A DNA stretch of 6,480 nucleotides from Candidatus Aerophobota bacterium (GTDB taxonomy: Bacteria > Aerophobota > Aerophobia > Aerophobales > AE-B3A). The notes under the pieces were generated by a model, which was given only the letters and a program-made list of their open reading frames with translations, was not told the DNA's origin and made no database searches. The translations under genes were made by a program, and so were the position numbers. The stretch lies in NCBI GenBank assembly GCA_004376485.1, contig SOJT01000016.1, positions 1-6,480 of the forward strand, read 5' to 3'. Shown in pieces: positions 1 through 6,148 of this stretch. Numbering within the stretch: the first letter of the stretch is position 1; the number at the start of each line of letters is the position of its first letter.

Positions 1-140
1 GCACCGAGGTGAGGCTCGGGGGTAAGATCTTACCTATGAATCCTTTTGTTGACAGGATTGTTAAAAGTACCATCAAGGGGGTTATTTCGTCTTTAAAAGG
101 CTTCAGAAAAGGCAGGATCGAAATCAAAATAGAGGAGTAG
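1..140 (+). CDS. C-terminal end of a MobB-like protein (partial, 5' truncated)
   Basis: An open frame enters from the left edge (first full codon at base 3) and ends at TAG 138-140, giving 45 residues. The readable tail includes GGKILPMNPFVDRIV followed by ISSLKGFRKGRIEIKI. From memory, the pattern 'LPMNPFV...I.G..SSLKG...IEI.I' resembles the C-terminal extension of MobB-like molybdopterin-guanine dinucleotide biosynthesis proteins in anaerobic bacteria, which would bind GTP and assist molybdenum cofactor maturation. The nucleotide-binding P-loop that would confirm this lies outside the window. The stop is 15 nt before lipA, so the two genes probably share a transcript. The frame is convincing as coding; the family name is a tentative inference from a short tail. 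Confidence 0.5.
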   Translation, partial: TEVRLGGKILPMNPFVDRIVKSTIKGVISSLKGFRKGRIEIKIEE

Positions 141-155
141 AACAAAGAGGAAGAA

Positions 156-1013
156 ATGAGCCTCCCTTCCTGGATTAAGAAGAAAATTCCCCCACCCGGT
201 GCCCTTAAGGAGATGAAGGAGCTCCTTCGCTCCCTGTCCCTGCACACCGTTTGTGAGGAAGCCTCATGTCCCAACATAGGGGAGTGTTTTTCTCAGAGGA
301 CCGCTACTTTTATGATTCTGGGAGATAGATGTACCCGATCCTGCGGGTTCTGTGGGGTAAGAAAGGGAAATCCAGCATCTCCCGACCCTGAGGAACCTGA
401 AAATATTGCCAGGGCGGTAAGGAAACTCCATCTGGAATACGTAGTGGTAACTTCGCCTGCCCGGGACGATCTGACTGATGGGGGAGCCAGCCATTTTGCA
501 CTCATCATCAAGGAGATAAAAAAGCTTGCCCATAGAATAAAAGTTGAGGTGCTGGTTCCCGATTTTAATGGCTCCCTATCCTCTCTTAAAAGGGTTATTG
601 AAGCCGGACCCTATGTCCTGAACCATAACCTGGAGACAGTTCCCCGTCTTTATCCCCAGGTAAGACCTGAGGCTGATTATTTGCGTTCTCTAGAGCTACT
701 CAGAGAAAGTAAGAAGCTGGATTCCGGTATTTACACCAAATCCGGCCTCATGGTAGGACTGGGAGAAAATGACAAGGAAGTAACCCAGGTAATGAAGGAT
801 CTTAGGGAGGTGGGCTGTGACATTTTAACCATTGGCCAGTATCTAAGACCTTCCTCCCAGAATATCCCGGTAAAGGAATACGTAGCACCGGAAAAGTTCA
901 AAGAATATGAGGAAACAGGAAAGTCCCTGGGTTTTCTTTCCCTAGCCTCCTCCCCTTTTGTCAGAAGCTCCTACCATGCCAAGGAGATATGGACACACCC
1001 TGAAAAACTATAA
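156..1013 (+). CDS. lipA: Lipoyl synthase (radical SAM)
   Basis: A 285-residue protein of normal LipA length. LipA inserts two sulfur atoms into octanoyl groups on lipoyl domains, such as pyruvate dehydrogenase E2 or glycine-cleavage H protein, in the cytoplasm. Both iron-sulfur sites are visible. The auxiliary-cluster motif is C33-x4-C38-x5-C44 (CEEASCPNIGEC), and the radical SAM triad is C59-x3-C63-x2-C66 (CTRSCGFC). The C-terminal RSSYHA motif at 270-275 supplies the serine ligand of the auxiliary cluster. Other family landmarks are TATFMILGD (49-57), RDDLTDGGA (103-111), NHNLET (156-161) and GQYLRPS. The ATG is chosen because an AGAGGAAG-like ribosome binding site lies just upstream (about 147-154) and the N-terminus fits the family. 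No lipB or lplA is in view. All catalytic residues are present, so it should be functional. Confidence 0.97.
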   Translation: MSLPSWIKKKIPPPGALKEMKELLRSLSLHTVCEEASCPNIGECFSQRTATFMILGDRCTRSCGFCGVRKGNPASPDPEEPENIARAVRKLHLEYVVVTSPARDDLTDGGASHFALIIKEIKKLAHRIKVEVLVPDFNGSLSSLKRVIEAGPYVLNHNLETVPRLYPQVRPEADYLRSLELLRESKKLDSGIYTKSGLMVGLGENDKEVTQVMKDLREVGCDILTIGQYLRPSSQNIPVKEYVAPEKFKEYEETGKSLGFLSLASSPFVRSSYHAKEIWTHPEKL

Positions 1014-1130
1014 ACTCTAGTTTCCCGAAAACTCTCCCTGGAAGAGAAGCCGAGGCAAGAAAAAGGAAATGATTGAAGTCATTACTAGCCTAAAAGCTGG
1101 GATTTTTCAGGAAACTGGAGTGGTAAAATA

Positions 1131-1159
1131 TTGACGAGCCAGGCAACCTACACTATAAT
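1131..1159 (+). promoter_or_regulatory. Sigma-70-type promoter for the argH operon
   Basis: A TTGACG -35 element (1131-1136) is followed by a spacer of exactly 17 nt and a perfect TATAAT -10 element (1154-1159). Only the last base of the -35 hexamer differs from the TTGACA consensus. Transcription would start near 1165-1167, leaving a leader of about 155 nt before the argH ATG. It is the only strong promoter I see before the gene block running from 1323 to the end of the window, and that block has no larger gaps, so it is probably the main operon promoter. Use of this promoter is inferred from sequence only. Confidence 0.8.
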
Positions 1160-1247
1160 AAGCACAAACTAAGAGAACATTCCGGGTAATTTAAGGCATA
1201 CCAGGCAAAAGGTGGAGTACATAAAAAAGGAAGGTGCTACTATCGGC

Positions 1248-1301
1248 ATGAGCTCCTGTTCTACCTGCCGGGCAACAAGCTGTGCAAGCTGCTCTAAATA
1301 A
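1248..1301 (+). CDS. Possible Cys-rich leader peptide ORF (17 aa)
   Basis: A short ORF in the argH leader reads MSSCSTCRATSCASCSK. Its four cysteines (4, 7, 12, 15) form Cx2C-x4-Cx2C. An AGGAAGGTG purine run (1228-1236), a plausible but slightly distant ribosome binding site, lies 11 nt before the ATG. The frame is open upstream to 1173, so a GTG at 1212 would give a 29-residue version with a Lys/Glu-containing N-terminus. The stop is 21 nt before the argH ATG. If translated, it could be a metal- or iron-sulfur-binding mini-protein, a thiol peptide, or a leader whose translation responds to cysteine supply. I recognise no family. It could also be chance, since a short ORF in non-coding leader is common and the CAAGCTG repeat (1276-1282, 1285-1291) generates Ser-Cys codons. 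Confidence 0.3.
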   Translation: MSSCSTCRATSCASCSK

Positions 1302-1310
1302 ATTTTATCC

Positions 1311-1315
1311 AGGAG
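1311..1315 (+). promoter_or_regulatory. Ribosome binding site of argH
   Basis: AGGAG lies 7 nt before the ATG at 1323. This supports that start, which also matches the usual argininosuccinate lyase N-terminus (LWEGRF close to the first residue). Confidence 0.8.
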
Positions 1316-1322
1316 ATAGTAG

Positions 1323-2699
1323 ATGAGCTTATGGGAGGGAAGATTCAAAGAAGACATGGATGATTTAGTCAAAAAATTCACCTCTTCCATTGCTGTGGAT
1401 ATGAAGCTTTATAAATATGATATTATGGGAAGTGTAGCTCACGCTAAGATGCTGGCAAAGTGTGGAATCATCCCCCCTGGGGAAGCCCAAAAGATCATCC
1501 AGACCCTTGAGGCCATCCAAAAGGATATAGAAGCGGGAAGGCTTACCTTTGACGGGAAAGAGGATATCCATCTGGCCATCGAGGAGGAGGTGATAAAAAG
1601 AGTGGGGGAGACGGGTAAGAAACTGCACACAGCTCGATCCAGAAATGACCAAATAGCCCTGGATGAAAGGCTGTATTTAAGGGATGAGATAAGGGAGATA
1701 CTTCATTTGATAGTTGATTTTCAAAAGACTCATCTTGAGCTAGCCAAATCTTACTCTGAGGTTATCCTCCCCGGGTATACACATCTTCAGTACGCCCAGC
1801 CCATACTTCTCGCCCATTACCTTCTGGCCTATTTTTGGATGCTGGAAAGAGATAAGGAAAGGCTCAAGAGCTGTCTTGAGCGGGTAAATGTGATGCCTTT
1901 GGGGGCGGGAGCTCTGGCTGGCACCTCCCTTCCTATTGACAGGGACTACGTAGCCGAGCTTTTAGACTTTCCTAAAATAAGTGAGAACAGCCTGGATACA
2001 GTGAGTGATCGGGATTATCTTTTAGAATTTCTGGCTGCTTCAGCCTTGTTGATGATGCATCTATCCCGTCTCTCTGAAGATCTCATTCTCTGGTCCTCCC
2101 CTCCCTTCTCTTTCATTGAAATAGAAGATGCCTTTACTACCGGTTCATCGCTCATGCCCCACAAAAAGAACCCGGATGTAGCTGAACTCATTAGAGGAAA
2201 GACGGGTCGGGTTTATGGGGACCTTATCTCCCTCCTTACTATGATGAAGGGCCTGCCCCTCTCCTATAACCGGGATATGCAGGAAGATAAACTCCCCTTA
2301 CTCCAGACGCCAGAGATCATAAAGGAGAGCCTGAGGATCTACGCTCGAATGTTAAAGAATACAAAAATCAACACCCACCAGATGGAAAAAGAGGCCCGAG
2401 AGGGCTTCTTCGCTTCTACAGATCTTGTAGATTATCTGGTAGAGAGAGGGGTTCCCTTCCGAGAAGCCCACCAGCTCCTGGGAAGGATGGTTAAATACTG
2501 CCTGGAAAAAGGAAGGCGATTTCAAGATCTCACTTTAGAGGAATATGGCCATTTCTCGCCCCTTTTTGAAAAAGATGTCTTTGAGAGGATAAAACTCAAG
2601 AGCTGTGTTTTCGGCAAAAATTCCCCTGGGGGAACAGGCAAAAGGAGCCTGAAGCACCAGATGGAGCTGGCCAAATTGAGACTGGAGGAGAAGATATGA
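1323..2699 (+). CDS. argH: Argininosuccinate lyase
   Basis: A 458-residue protein of typical ArgH length, cleaving argininosuccinate to arginine and fumarate in the last step of arginine synthesis. It belongs to the fumarase/aspartase superfamily and should act as a cytoplasmic homotetramer. The conserved regions appear in order: LWEGRF at 3-8, HTARSRNDQ at 102-110, GYTHLQYAQP at 151-160 with the conserved His at 154, and the mobile signature loop GSSLMPHKKNPD at 274-285 carrying the catalytic serine. The loop has His280 where I recall Gln in many homologues (MPQKKNPD); this should not abolish activity. The C-terminus keeps a variant of the family's SPGGT motif. It is the first conventional gene after the promoter at 1131-1159 and overlaps the next gene by 4 nt (ATGA). 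argG is not adjacent in this window. Confidence 0.97.
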   Translation: MSLWEGRFKEDMDDLVKKFTSSIAVDMKLYKYDIMGSVAHAKMLAKCGIIPPGEAQKIIQTLEAIQKDIEAGRLTFDGKEDIHLAIEEEVIKRVGETGKKLHTARSRNDQIALDERLYLRDEIREILHLIVDFQKTHLELAKSYSEVILPGYTHLQYAQPILLAHYLLAYFWMLERDKERLKSCLERVNVMPLGAGALAGTSLPIDRDYVAELLDFPKISENSLDTVSDRDYLLEFLAASALLMMHLSRLSEDLILWSSPPFSFIEIEDAFTTGSSLMPHKKNPDVAELIRGKTGRVYGDLISLLTMMKGLPLSYNRDMQEDKLPLLQTPEIIKESLRIYARMLKNTKINTHQMEKEAREGFFASTDLVDYLVERGVPFREAHQLLGRMVKYCLEKGRRFQDLTLEEYGHFSPLFEKDVFERIKLKSCVFGKNSPGGTGKRSLKHQMELAKLRLEEKI

Positions 2700-4816
2700 G
2701 AGAACCCTCACTTAATGAAGAATCTTCTTTCCAATATAAAAAGGGAAAGCTTTTCTGTGAAGATGTCTCCATTTCTCAAATTGCTGATGAAATAGGGACT
2801 CCCCTTTATCTTTACAGCCACAGAGCCCTCCTCAGCAATTATGAGAGATTAAAGGGGACTTTCAGGAGGCTTTCCCCCCTCATCTGCTACTCCCTCAAGG
2901 CTAACGCTAATCTCACCCTCTGTCGGATCCTGGCTCATCTCGGAGCCGGGGCTGATATTCTCTCTGGTGGAGAGCTATACAAGGCCCTTTTGGCGGGATT
3001 TCCTCCCAAAAGAATAGTATTTGCCGGGGTAGGAAAAACCAGGCAGGAATTGGAATTTGCCCTGAGAAAAGACATCTTTATGTTTAATGTGGAATCGCAA
3101 GGAGAGCTAGAGCTTCTGGAGGAGCTATCAAGGGGGCTTGATGGGAAGATAAGGGTTTCCTTAAGGATAAATCCAGACATTGACCCTAAAACTCACCCCT
3201 ACATTACCACCGGCATGAGGGAGAACAAATTTGGACTGGAGATGGATGAGGCAGAAAAGCTCTACCTTAAGCTTAAAGACTCCAGGAATATTGTGTCTAA
3301 AGGAATCCATTTCCACCTGGGCTCCCAGATTACCAGAATAGAGCCCTATCTTAGATGTATTGAAAAAATGAGCAAGTTCATATCTCATCTGAGGAAACAA
3401 GGGGTTGACCTTGAATATATGGACATGGGAGGAGGTTTTGGTATTGCCTACCGGCAGAAGGAGTCCCCTTTAGACATAGAAGAGCTGGCCAGTCAAATCA
3501 CCCCTCTTATTCAAGAGAGGGGACTAAAGCTTATTATGGAACCGGGGAGATATCTAGTAGCTAACACAGGCATAATGGTTACTCAGATTCTCTATAGGAA
3601 AAGGAGAAAAGAAAAAAAATTCTTGATTGTAGACGCAGGAATGAATGATCTTATAAGGCCAGTTCTTTATGGAGCCTATCATGAGATAAAAAAAATCCAA
3701 CAGCCAAAGAAAACCTCTCCCATGGAAGTGGTGGATGTAGTAGGGCCGGTATGCGAGTCAACGGACTTCCTGGCTAAGGATAGATCCCTTCCCCAGAGCC
3801 GGCAGGGTGAATACCTGGCTATAATGGATGCCGGCGCCTATGGATTCTCCATGGCCTCTTCCTATAATGCCCGGCTCCTGCCTCCCGAAGTTCTGGTAAA
3901 GGGGGAAAAATGGATTCTTTCCCGCAGACGAGAGGTCTATTCTGATCTGACCAAGACTGAAGCTACTAGCCTTGAGGAGGAAAATCTCATTCCTTCCTAT
4001 CCCCTCCCCTTCGTTAAACTCCAGGGCAGCGGCAATGATTTCATTGTAGTGGATAACCGAGCCAATTTAATAAAGGATGGGGGGAGTTTGGCCATGAAAC
4101 TCTGCCCCCGGAAAACAGGTATAGGAGCCGATGGCCTTCTCCTTCTGGAGGAATCCCCAAGGGCAGATTTTAAGATGCGCATCTTCAATCCTGATGGCTC
4201 GGAGGCGGAGATGTGCGGCAACGGCGCCAGATGTATAGCTCGATTTGCATATCTCAAGGGTATTGTTGGTAGAAGATGCAGGTTTGAGACTCTAGCTGGC
4301 ATCATCAGCTGCCAGATCCAGGGAAAAAAAGTAAAGATTGGAATGGAAAAGCCGCAGGATCTCCGTTTGAACTTAAGGTTATCCGTGAAGGGAGAAATTT
4401 ATGAAGGCCATTACCTGAACACAGGAGTGCCCCATTTTGTCCTCTTCACCTCCAGGGTGGACCAAGTTCCCTTAAAGGAGCTAGCTCCTTCCATAAGGAA
4501 TCATCCGAAGTTCCGACCCCAGGGAACCAATGTAGATTTTGTCCAAGTAGAAAAGGGGAATACTCTTAAGGTAAGAACCTATGAAAGGGGAGTGGAAGAA
4601 GAAACCCTGGCCTGTGGCACGGGAGCGGTGGCCTCAGCCTTAACCGGCAATTTAACCTGTGGAATCTCATCCCCGGTAAGGGTAAAAATGAAGGGAGGGG
4701 ATCTTTTGGTCTATTTTGAAGGGGCTAAGGACAACAGTTTCTCTGAGGTTTTCCTTGAAGGGGAGACTCGCCTCATTTTTGAGGGTAAAATTAGTGAGGA
4801 GGTTGAAAATGTTTAA
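2696..4816 (+). CDS. lysA-dapF: Bifunctional diaminopimelate decarboxylase / diaminopimelate epimerase fusion
   Basis: One uninterrupted 706-residue frame contains two complete lysine-pathway enzymes. Residues about 1-415 are a PLP-dependent LysA (meso-DAP to lysine plus CO2). Lys68 in YSLKANAN should bind PLP; other marks are HFHLGSQI (205-212), GGGFG (245-249), EPGR (282-285), catalytic-type Cys353 in CESTD, and DAGAYGFSM (378-386). After a Glu-rich linker (about 416-436), residues 437-706 are a full DapF (LL-DAP to meso-DAP). This part has GSGNDFI (444-450), the catalytic cysteine pair C507 (MCGNGARC) and C640 (ACGTGA), and NTGVPH (575-580). Both parts have normal stand-alone length, so neither looks degraded. 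The start overlaps argH by 4 nt and follows GGAGGAG (2684-2690). The end overlaps dapA by 8 nt. The domains catalyse consecutive steps, in reversed order along the chain. An internal start may also yield free DapF. Confidence 0.93.
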   Translation: MREPSLNEESSFQYKKGKLFCEDVSISQIADEIGTPLYLYSHRALLSNYERLKGTFRRLSPLICYSLKANANLTLCRILAHLGAGADILSGGELYKALLAGFPPKRIVFAGVGKTRQELEFALRKDIFMFNVESQGELELLEELSRGLDGKIRVSLRINPDIDPKTHPYITTGMRENKFGLEMDEAEKLYLKLKDSRNIVSKGIHFHLGSQITRIEPYLRCIEKMSKFISHLRKQGVDLEYMDMGGGFGIAYRQKESPLDIEELASQITPLIQERGLKLIMEPGRYLVANTGIMVTQILYRKRRKEKKFLIVDAGMNDLIRPVLYGAYHEIKKIQQPKKTSPMEVVDVVGPVCESTDFLAKDRSLPQSRQGEYLAIMDAGAYGFSMASSYNARLLPPEVLVKGEKWILSRRREVYSDLTKTEATSLEEENLIPSYPLPFVKLQGSGNDFIVVDNRANLIKDGGSLAMKLCPRKTGIGADGLLLLEESPRADFKMRIFNPDGSEAEMCGNGARCIARFAYLKGIVGRRCRFETLAGIISCQIQGKKVKIGMEKPQDLRLNLRLSVKGEIYEGHYLNTGVPHFVLFTSRVDQVPLKELAPSIRNHPKFRPQGTNVDFVQVEKGNTLKVRTYERGVEEETLACGTGAVASALTGNLTCGISSPVRVKMKGGDLLVYFEGAKDNSFSEVFLEGETRLIFEGKISEEVENV
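3974..3991 (+). promoter_or_regulatory. Internal Shine-Dalgarno-like site and in-frame ATT at the LysA/DapF boundary
   Basis: GAGGAGG (3974-3980) is followed after 8 nt by ATT (3989-3991), codon 432 of the fusion. Initiation there would give a protein beginning IPSYPLPFVKLQGSGNDF (Met if used as a start), which is almost exactly where free-standing DapF proteins begin. The same GAGGAGG string serves dapA (4796-4802). The site is therefore either the fossil of an ancestral dapF start whose ATG mutated to ATT, or a weak live start, since AUU initiates infC in E. coli. The caveat is that GAG-GAG also simply encodes the Glu residues of the linker. Confidence 0.4.
4796..4802 (+). promoter_or_regulatory. 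Ribosome binding site deciding the dapA start
   Basis: GAGGAGG, within the last codons of the fusion gene, lies 6 nt before the ATG at 4809. It fixes that ATG as the dapA start rather than the in-frame ATG at 4716, which would add 31 residues with no counterpart in the family. Confidence 0.85.
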
Positions 4817-5678
4817 GGGCTGTTTCGTAGCTGTAGTAACTCCCTTTAGAAGAGGGGAGATTGATGAGAGAGCATTTAAGGAACTCATTCGCTTTCTGGT
4901 GGAAAAAGGCGTAGATGGAATAGTTCCCTGTGGTACCACCGGTGAGTCACCTGCTCTATCTCATGAGGAACACCAAAGGGTCATTAAGCTGGCTGTTCAA
5001 GAGGCAAGGAAAAGGGTAGCTGTAATTGCCGGTACTGGATCCAACAGCACCAAAGAGGCGGTGGAATTAACCCAGTTCGCCAAGGAGTGCGGAGCCGATG
5101 CGGCACTGATAGTCGCTCCATATTACAACAAGCCCACCCCGAAGGGGCTGGAATCTCATTACCGCCGACTGGAGAAAATTGGCCTTCCTCTAGTGATCTA
5201 TAATATCCCTTCTCGCACCGGAATAAATATTCCCCCCAGCCTGATAGCTAAACTGAGTCGGTTAAATAACATTGTCGGGGTTAAAGAAGCCAGCGGCAGC
5301 ATGGATCAGGTGTCCAATATCATCGCAGAGTCCAAGCCTAACTTCTCTGTTCTTTCCGGGGATGACTCTCTCACTCTGCCCATTCTTTCCCTGGGAGGAG
5401 TAGGGGTAATCTCTGTAGTAGCCAATATTTTACCAAAGGAGACCCAAGATTTGGTGTCTTCCTATCTCGCAGGTAATATTGAGAGGGCAAAAGAGCTTCA
5501 TTATAAGTTATTTCGTCTCTTTAAGGCTATGTTCATTGAAACCAACCCTCTTCCCATAAAAACAGCCATGGCTCGTCTGGGAATGATCGAGAAAGAATGG
5601 AGACTCCCTCTGGAGGCAATGGAAGAGGAAAATGAGAAAAAGTTGGAACAGGCCCTATCCAATTACGGACTCATATAG
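4809..5678 (+). CDS. dapA: 4-hydroxy-tetrahydrodipicolinate synthase
   Basis: A 289-residue TIM-barrel enzyme, normal family length, condensing pyruvate with aspartate semialdehyde as the committed step of DAP and lysine synthesis in the cytoplasm. Lys159 (GVKEASG) should form the pyruvate Schiff base. The catalytic triad equivalents are Thr43 (CGTTGE, 41-46), Tyr131 (YNIPSRTG, 131-138) and Tyr106 (PYYNKP), with Arg136 binding the incoming substrate. Aligned by eye with E. coli DapA, the lysine-inhibition residues are mostly kept (Ser47, His52, His55, Asn79, Glu83, Tyr105); E. coli Ala49 is Pro48 here. Feedback inhibition by lysine is therefore plausible. The start at 4809 has a well-placed GAGGAGG and gives the standard N-terminus MFKGCFVAVVTPF. 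It overlaps the fusion gene by 8 nt, suggesting translational coupling between pathway enzymes. Confidence 0.97.
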   Translation: MFKGCFVAVVTPFRRGEIDERAFKELIRFLVEKGVDGIVPCGTTGESPALSHEEHQRVIKLAVQEARKRVAVIAGTGSNSTKEAVELTQFAKECGADAALIVAPYYNKPTPKGLESHYRRLEKIGLPLVIYNIPSRTGINIPPSLIAKLSRLNNIVGVKEASGSMDQVSNIIAESKPNFSVLSGDDSLTLPILSLGGVGVISVVANILPKETQDLVSSYLAGNIERAKELHYKLFRLFKAMFIETNPLPIKTAMARLGMIEKEWRLPLEAMEEENEKKLEQALSNYGLI

Positions 5679-5681
5679 CCT

Positions 5682-6146
5682 ATGAAAAGTGTATATCTCG
5701 ATCCTTCCGTTCCCTCTGCTTGCCACGAAAGGGCCCAGCCAGAAAGGCGCAAGATCACTCGGCGCTGGTGGAAAGAGAAAATTCATCAATACCGAATCCT
5801 AGTCTCTAGCTTAACCATAGAAGAGATAGAGGCACTAGAAACCAGAGAGAAGAGAGAAGCTATCCTCTCTCTAATATGTGATTTCCCCCTGGTAGAGATA
5901 ACTCCTTCCGCCGAAAGATTAGCTAAAAGCTACATTCACCAAAGAATCATCCCCCTTAATGCTCTCAATGACGCACTGCATATAAGTATCGTGGCAACTC
6001 ATAATATAGGCATCCTCCTCAGCTGGAATTTTGCCCACCTGGTGAAACCCCAGGTAGAAAGAAAGGTCAATGCTTTCAATTTGATAAGTGGCTATCCTAG
6101 AATAAGAATTGCTAGCCCCAAAGATTTGATGGAGGAAGAATCCTGA
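5682..6146 (+). CDS. Orphan PIN-domain protein (VapC-like nuclease family)
   Basis: A 154-residue protein with the layout of small PIN-domain ribonucleases. The N-terminal strand YLDPSVPSA carries Asp7. The helix LTIEEIEAL carries Glu47/Glu48. The segment LNALNDALHISIVATHNIGILLSWNFAHL (residues 92-120) carries Asp97 and the SWN element (114-116) typical of one PIN subgroup. These acidic residues would bind Mg2+ or Mn2+ for RNA cleavage, so the site looks intact. Most relatives are toxins paired with a small upstream antitoxin; here the upstream neighbour is dapA, only 3 nt away, and no antitoxin-sized gene is present on either side. No clear ribosome binding site precedes the ATG, so translation may depend on coupling to dapA. 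The start cannot lie much further downstream because Asp7 is needed. Function as toxin or housekeeping RNase is unknown. Confidence 0.75.
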   Translation: MKSVYLDPSVPSACHERAQPERRKITRRWWKEKIHQYRILVSSLTIEEIEALETREKREAILSLICDFPLVEITPSAERLAKSYIHQRIIPLNALNDALHISIVATHNIGILLSWNFAHLVKPQVERKVNAFNLISGYPRIRIASPKDLMEEES

Positions 6147-6148
6147 TC

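Larger units (their letters stand above)
1014..1322 (+). other. Intergenic region: promoter and leader of the argH operon
   Basis: These 309 bases separate lipA from argH. The first part (1014-1130) shows no convincing gene and no canonical Rho-independent terminator. Only weak 5-bp stems are visible (AGTTT/AAACT at 1019-1033; AATGA/TCATT near 1068-1083), without a following T tract. From 1131 a strong promoter is present, and from about 1166 a leader of about 155 nt runs to argH. I see no ArgR-type operator, T-box motif or lysine-riboswitch core by eye. The leader can pair over a distance: GGC 1204-1206 with GCC 1267-1269, AGGT 1210-1213 with ACCT 1263-1266, and GGAG 1214-1217 with CTCC 1253-1256, with bulges. 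Whether that fold is stable was not calculated. Confidence 0.6.

Noticed and set aside
264..533. Minus-strand ORFs opposite lipA
   Set aside because: They are shadows of the lipA coding sequence, with no ribosome binding context or recognisable domains.
1019..1083. Small inverted repeats after lipA as a possible terminator
   Set aside because: The stems are 5 bp, mostly A/T, and lack a U tract; they do not meet the criteria for an intrinsic terminator.
1069..1134. A 21-codon + strand ORF (starts MIEVITSLKAG) between lipA and the promoter
   Set aside because: The nearest AGG is only 2 nt from the ATG, its stop falls within the -35 element, and nothing about it suggests a family.
1166..1322. 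Lysine riboswitch or T-box in the argH leader
   Set aside because: The length is suitable, but I could not find the conserved core sequences of either, nor a terminator hairpin; a covariance-model search would settle it.
1169..1390. Minus-strand 73-residue ORF across the leader and argH start, containing a helix-like stretch rich in Leu, Gln and Val
   Set aside because: It runs antisense through the conserved argH start, has no recognisable domain, and the + strand there carries the promoter leader. The helix-like look may be only a reading of the repeated AGCTG bases on the opposite strand.
3997..4305. Minus-strand 102-residue ORF opposite the DapF domain
   Set aside because: It is antisense to the conserved DapF active-site region and has no recognisable domain; an expected shadow ORF.
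4716..4808. Longer dapA beginning at the in-frame ATG at 4716 (31 extra residues)
   Set aside because: The extension lies inside the DapF coding region, has no family counterpart, and the ATG at 4809 has a strong GAGGAGG 6 nt upstream and the standard DapA N-terminus.
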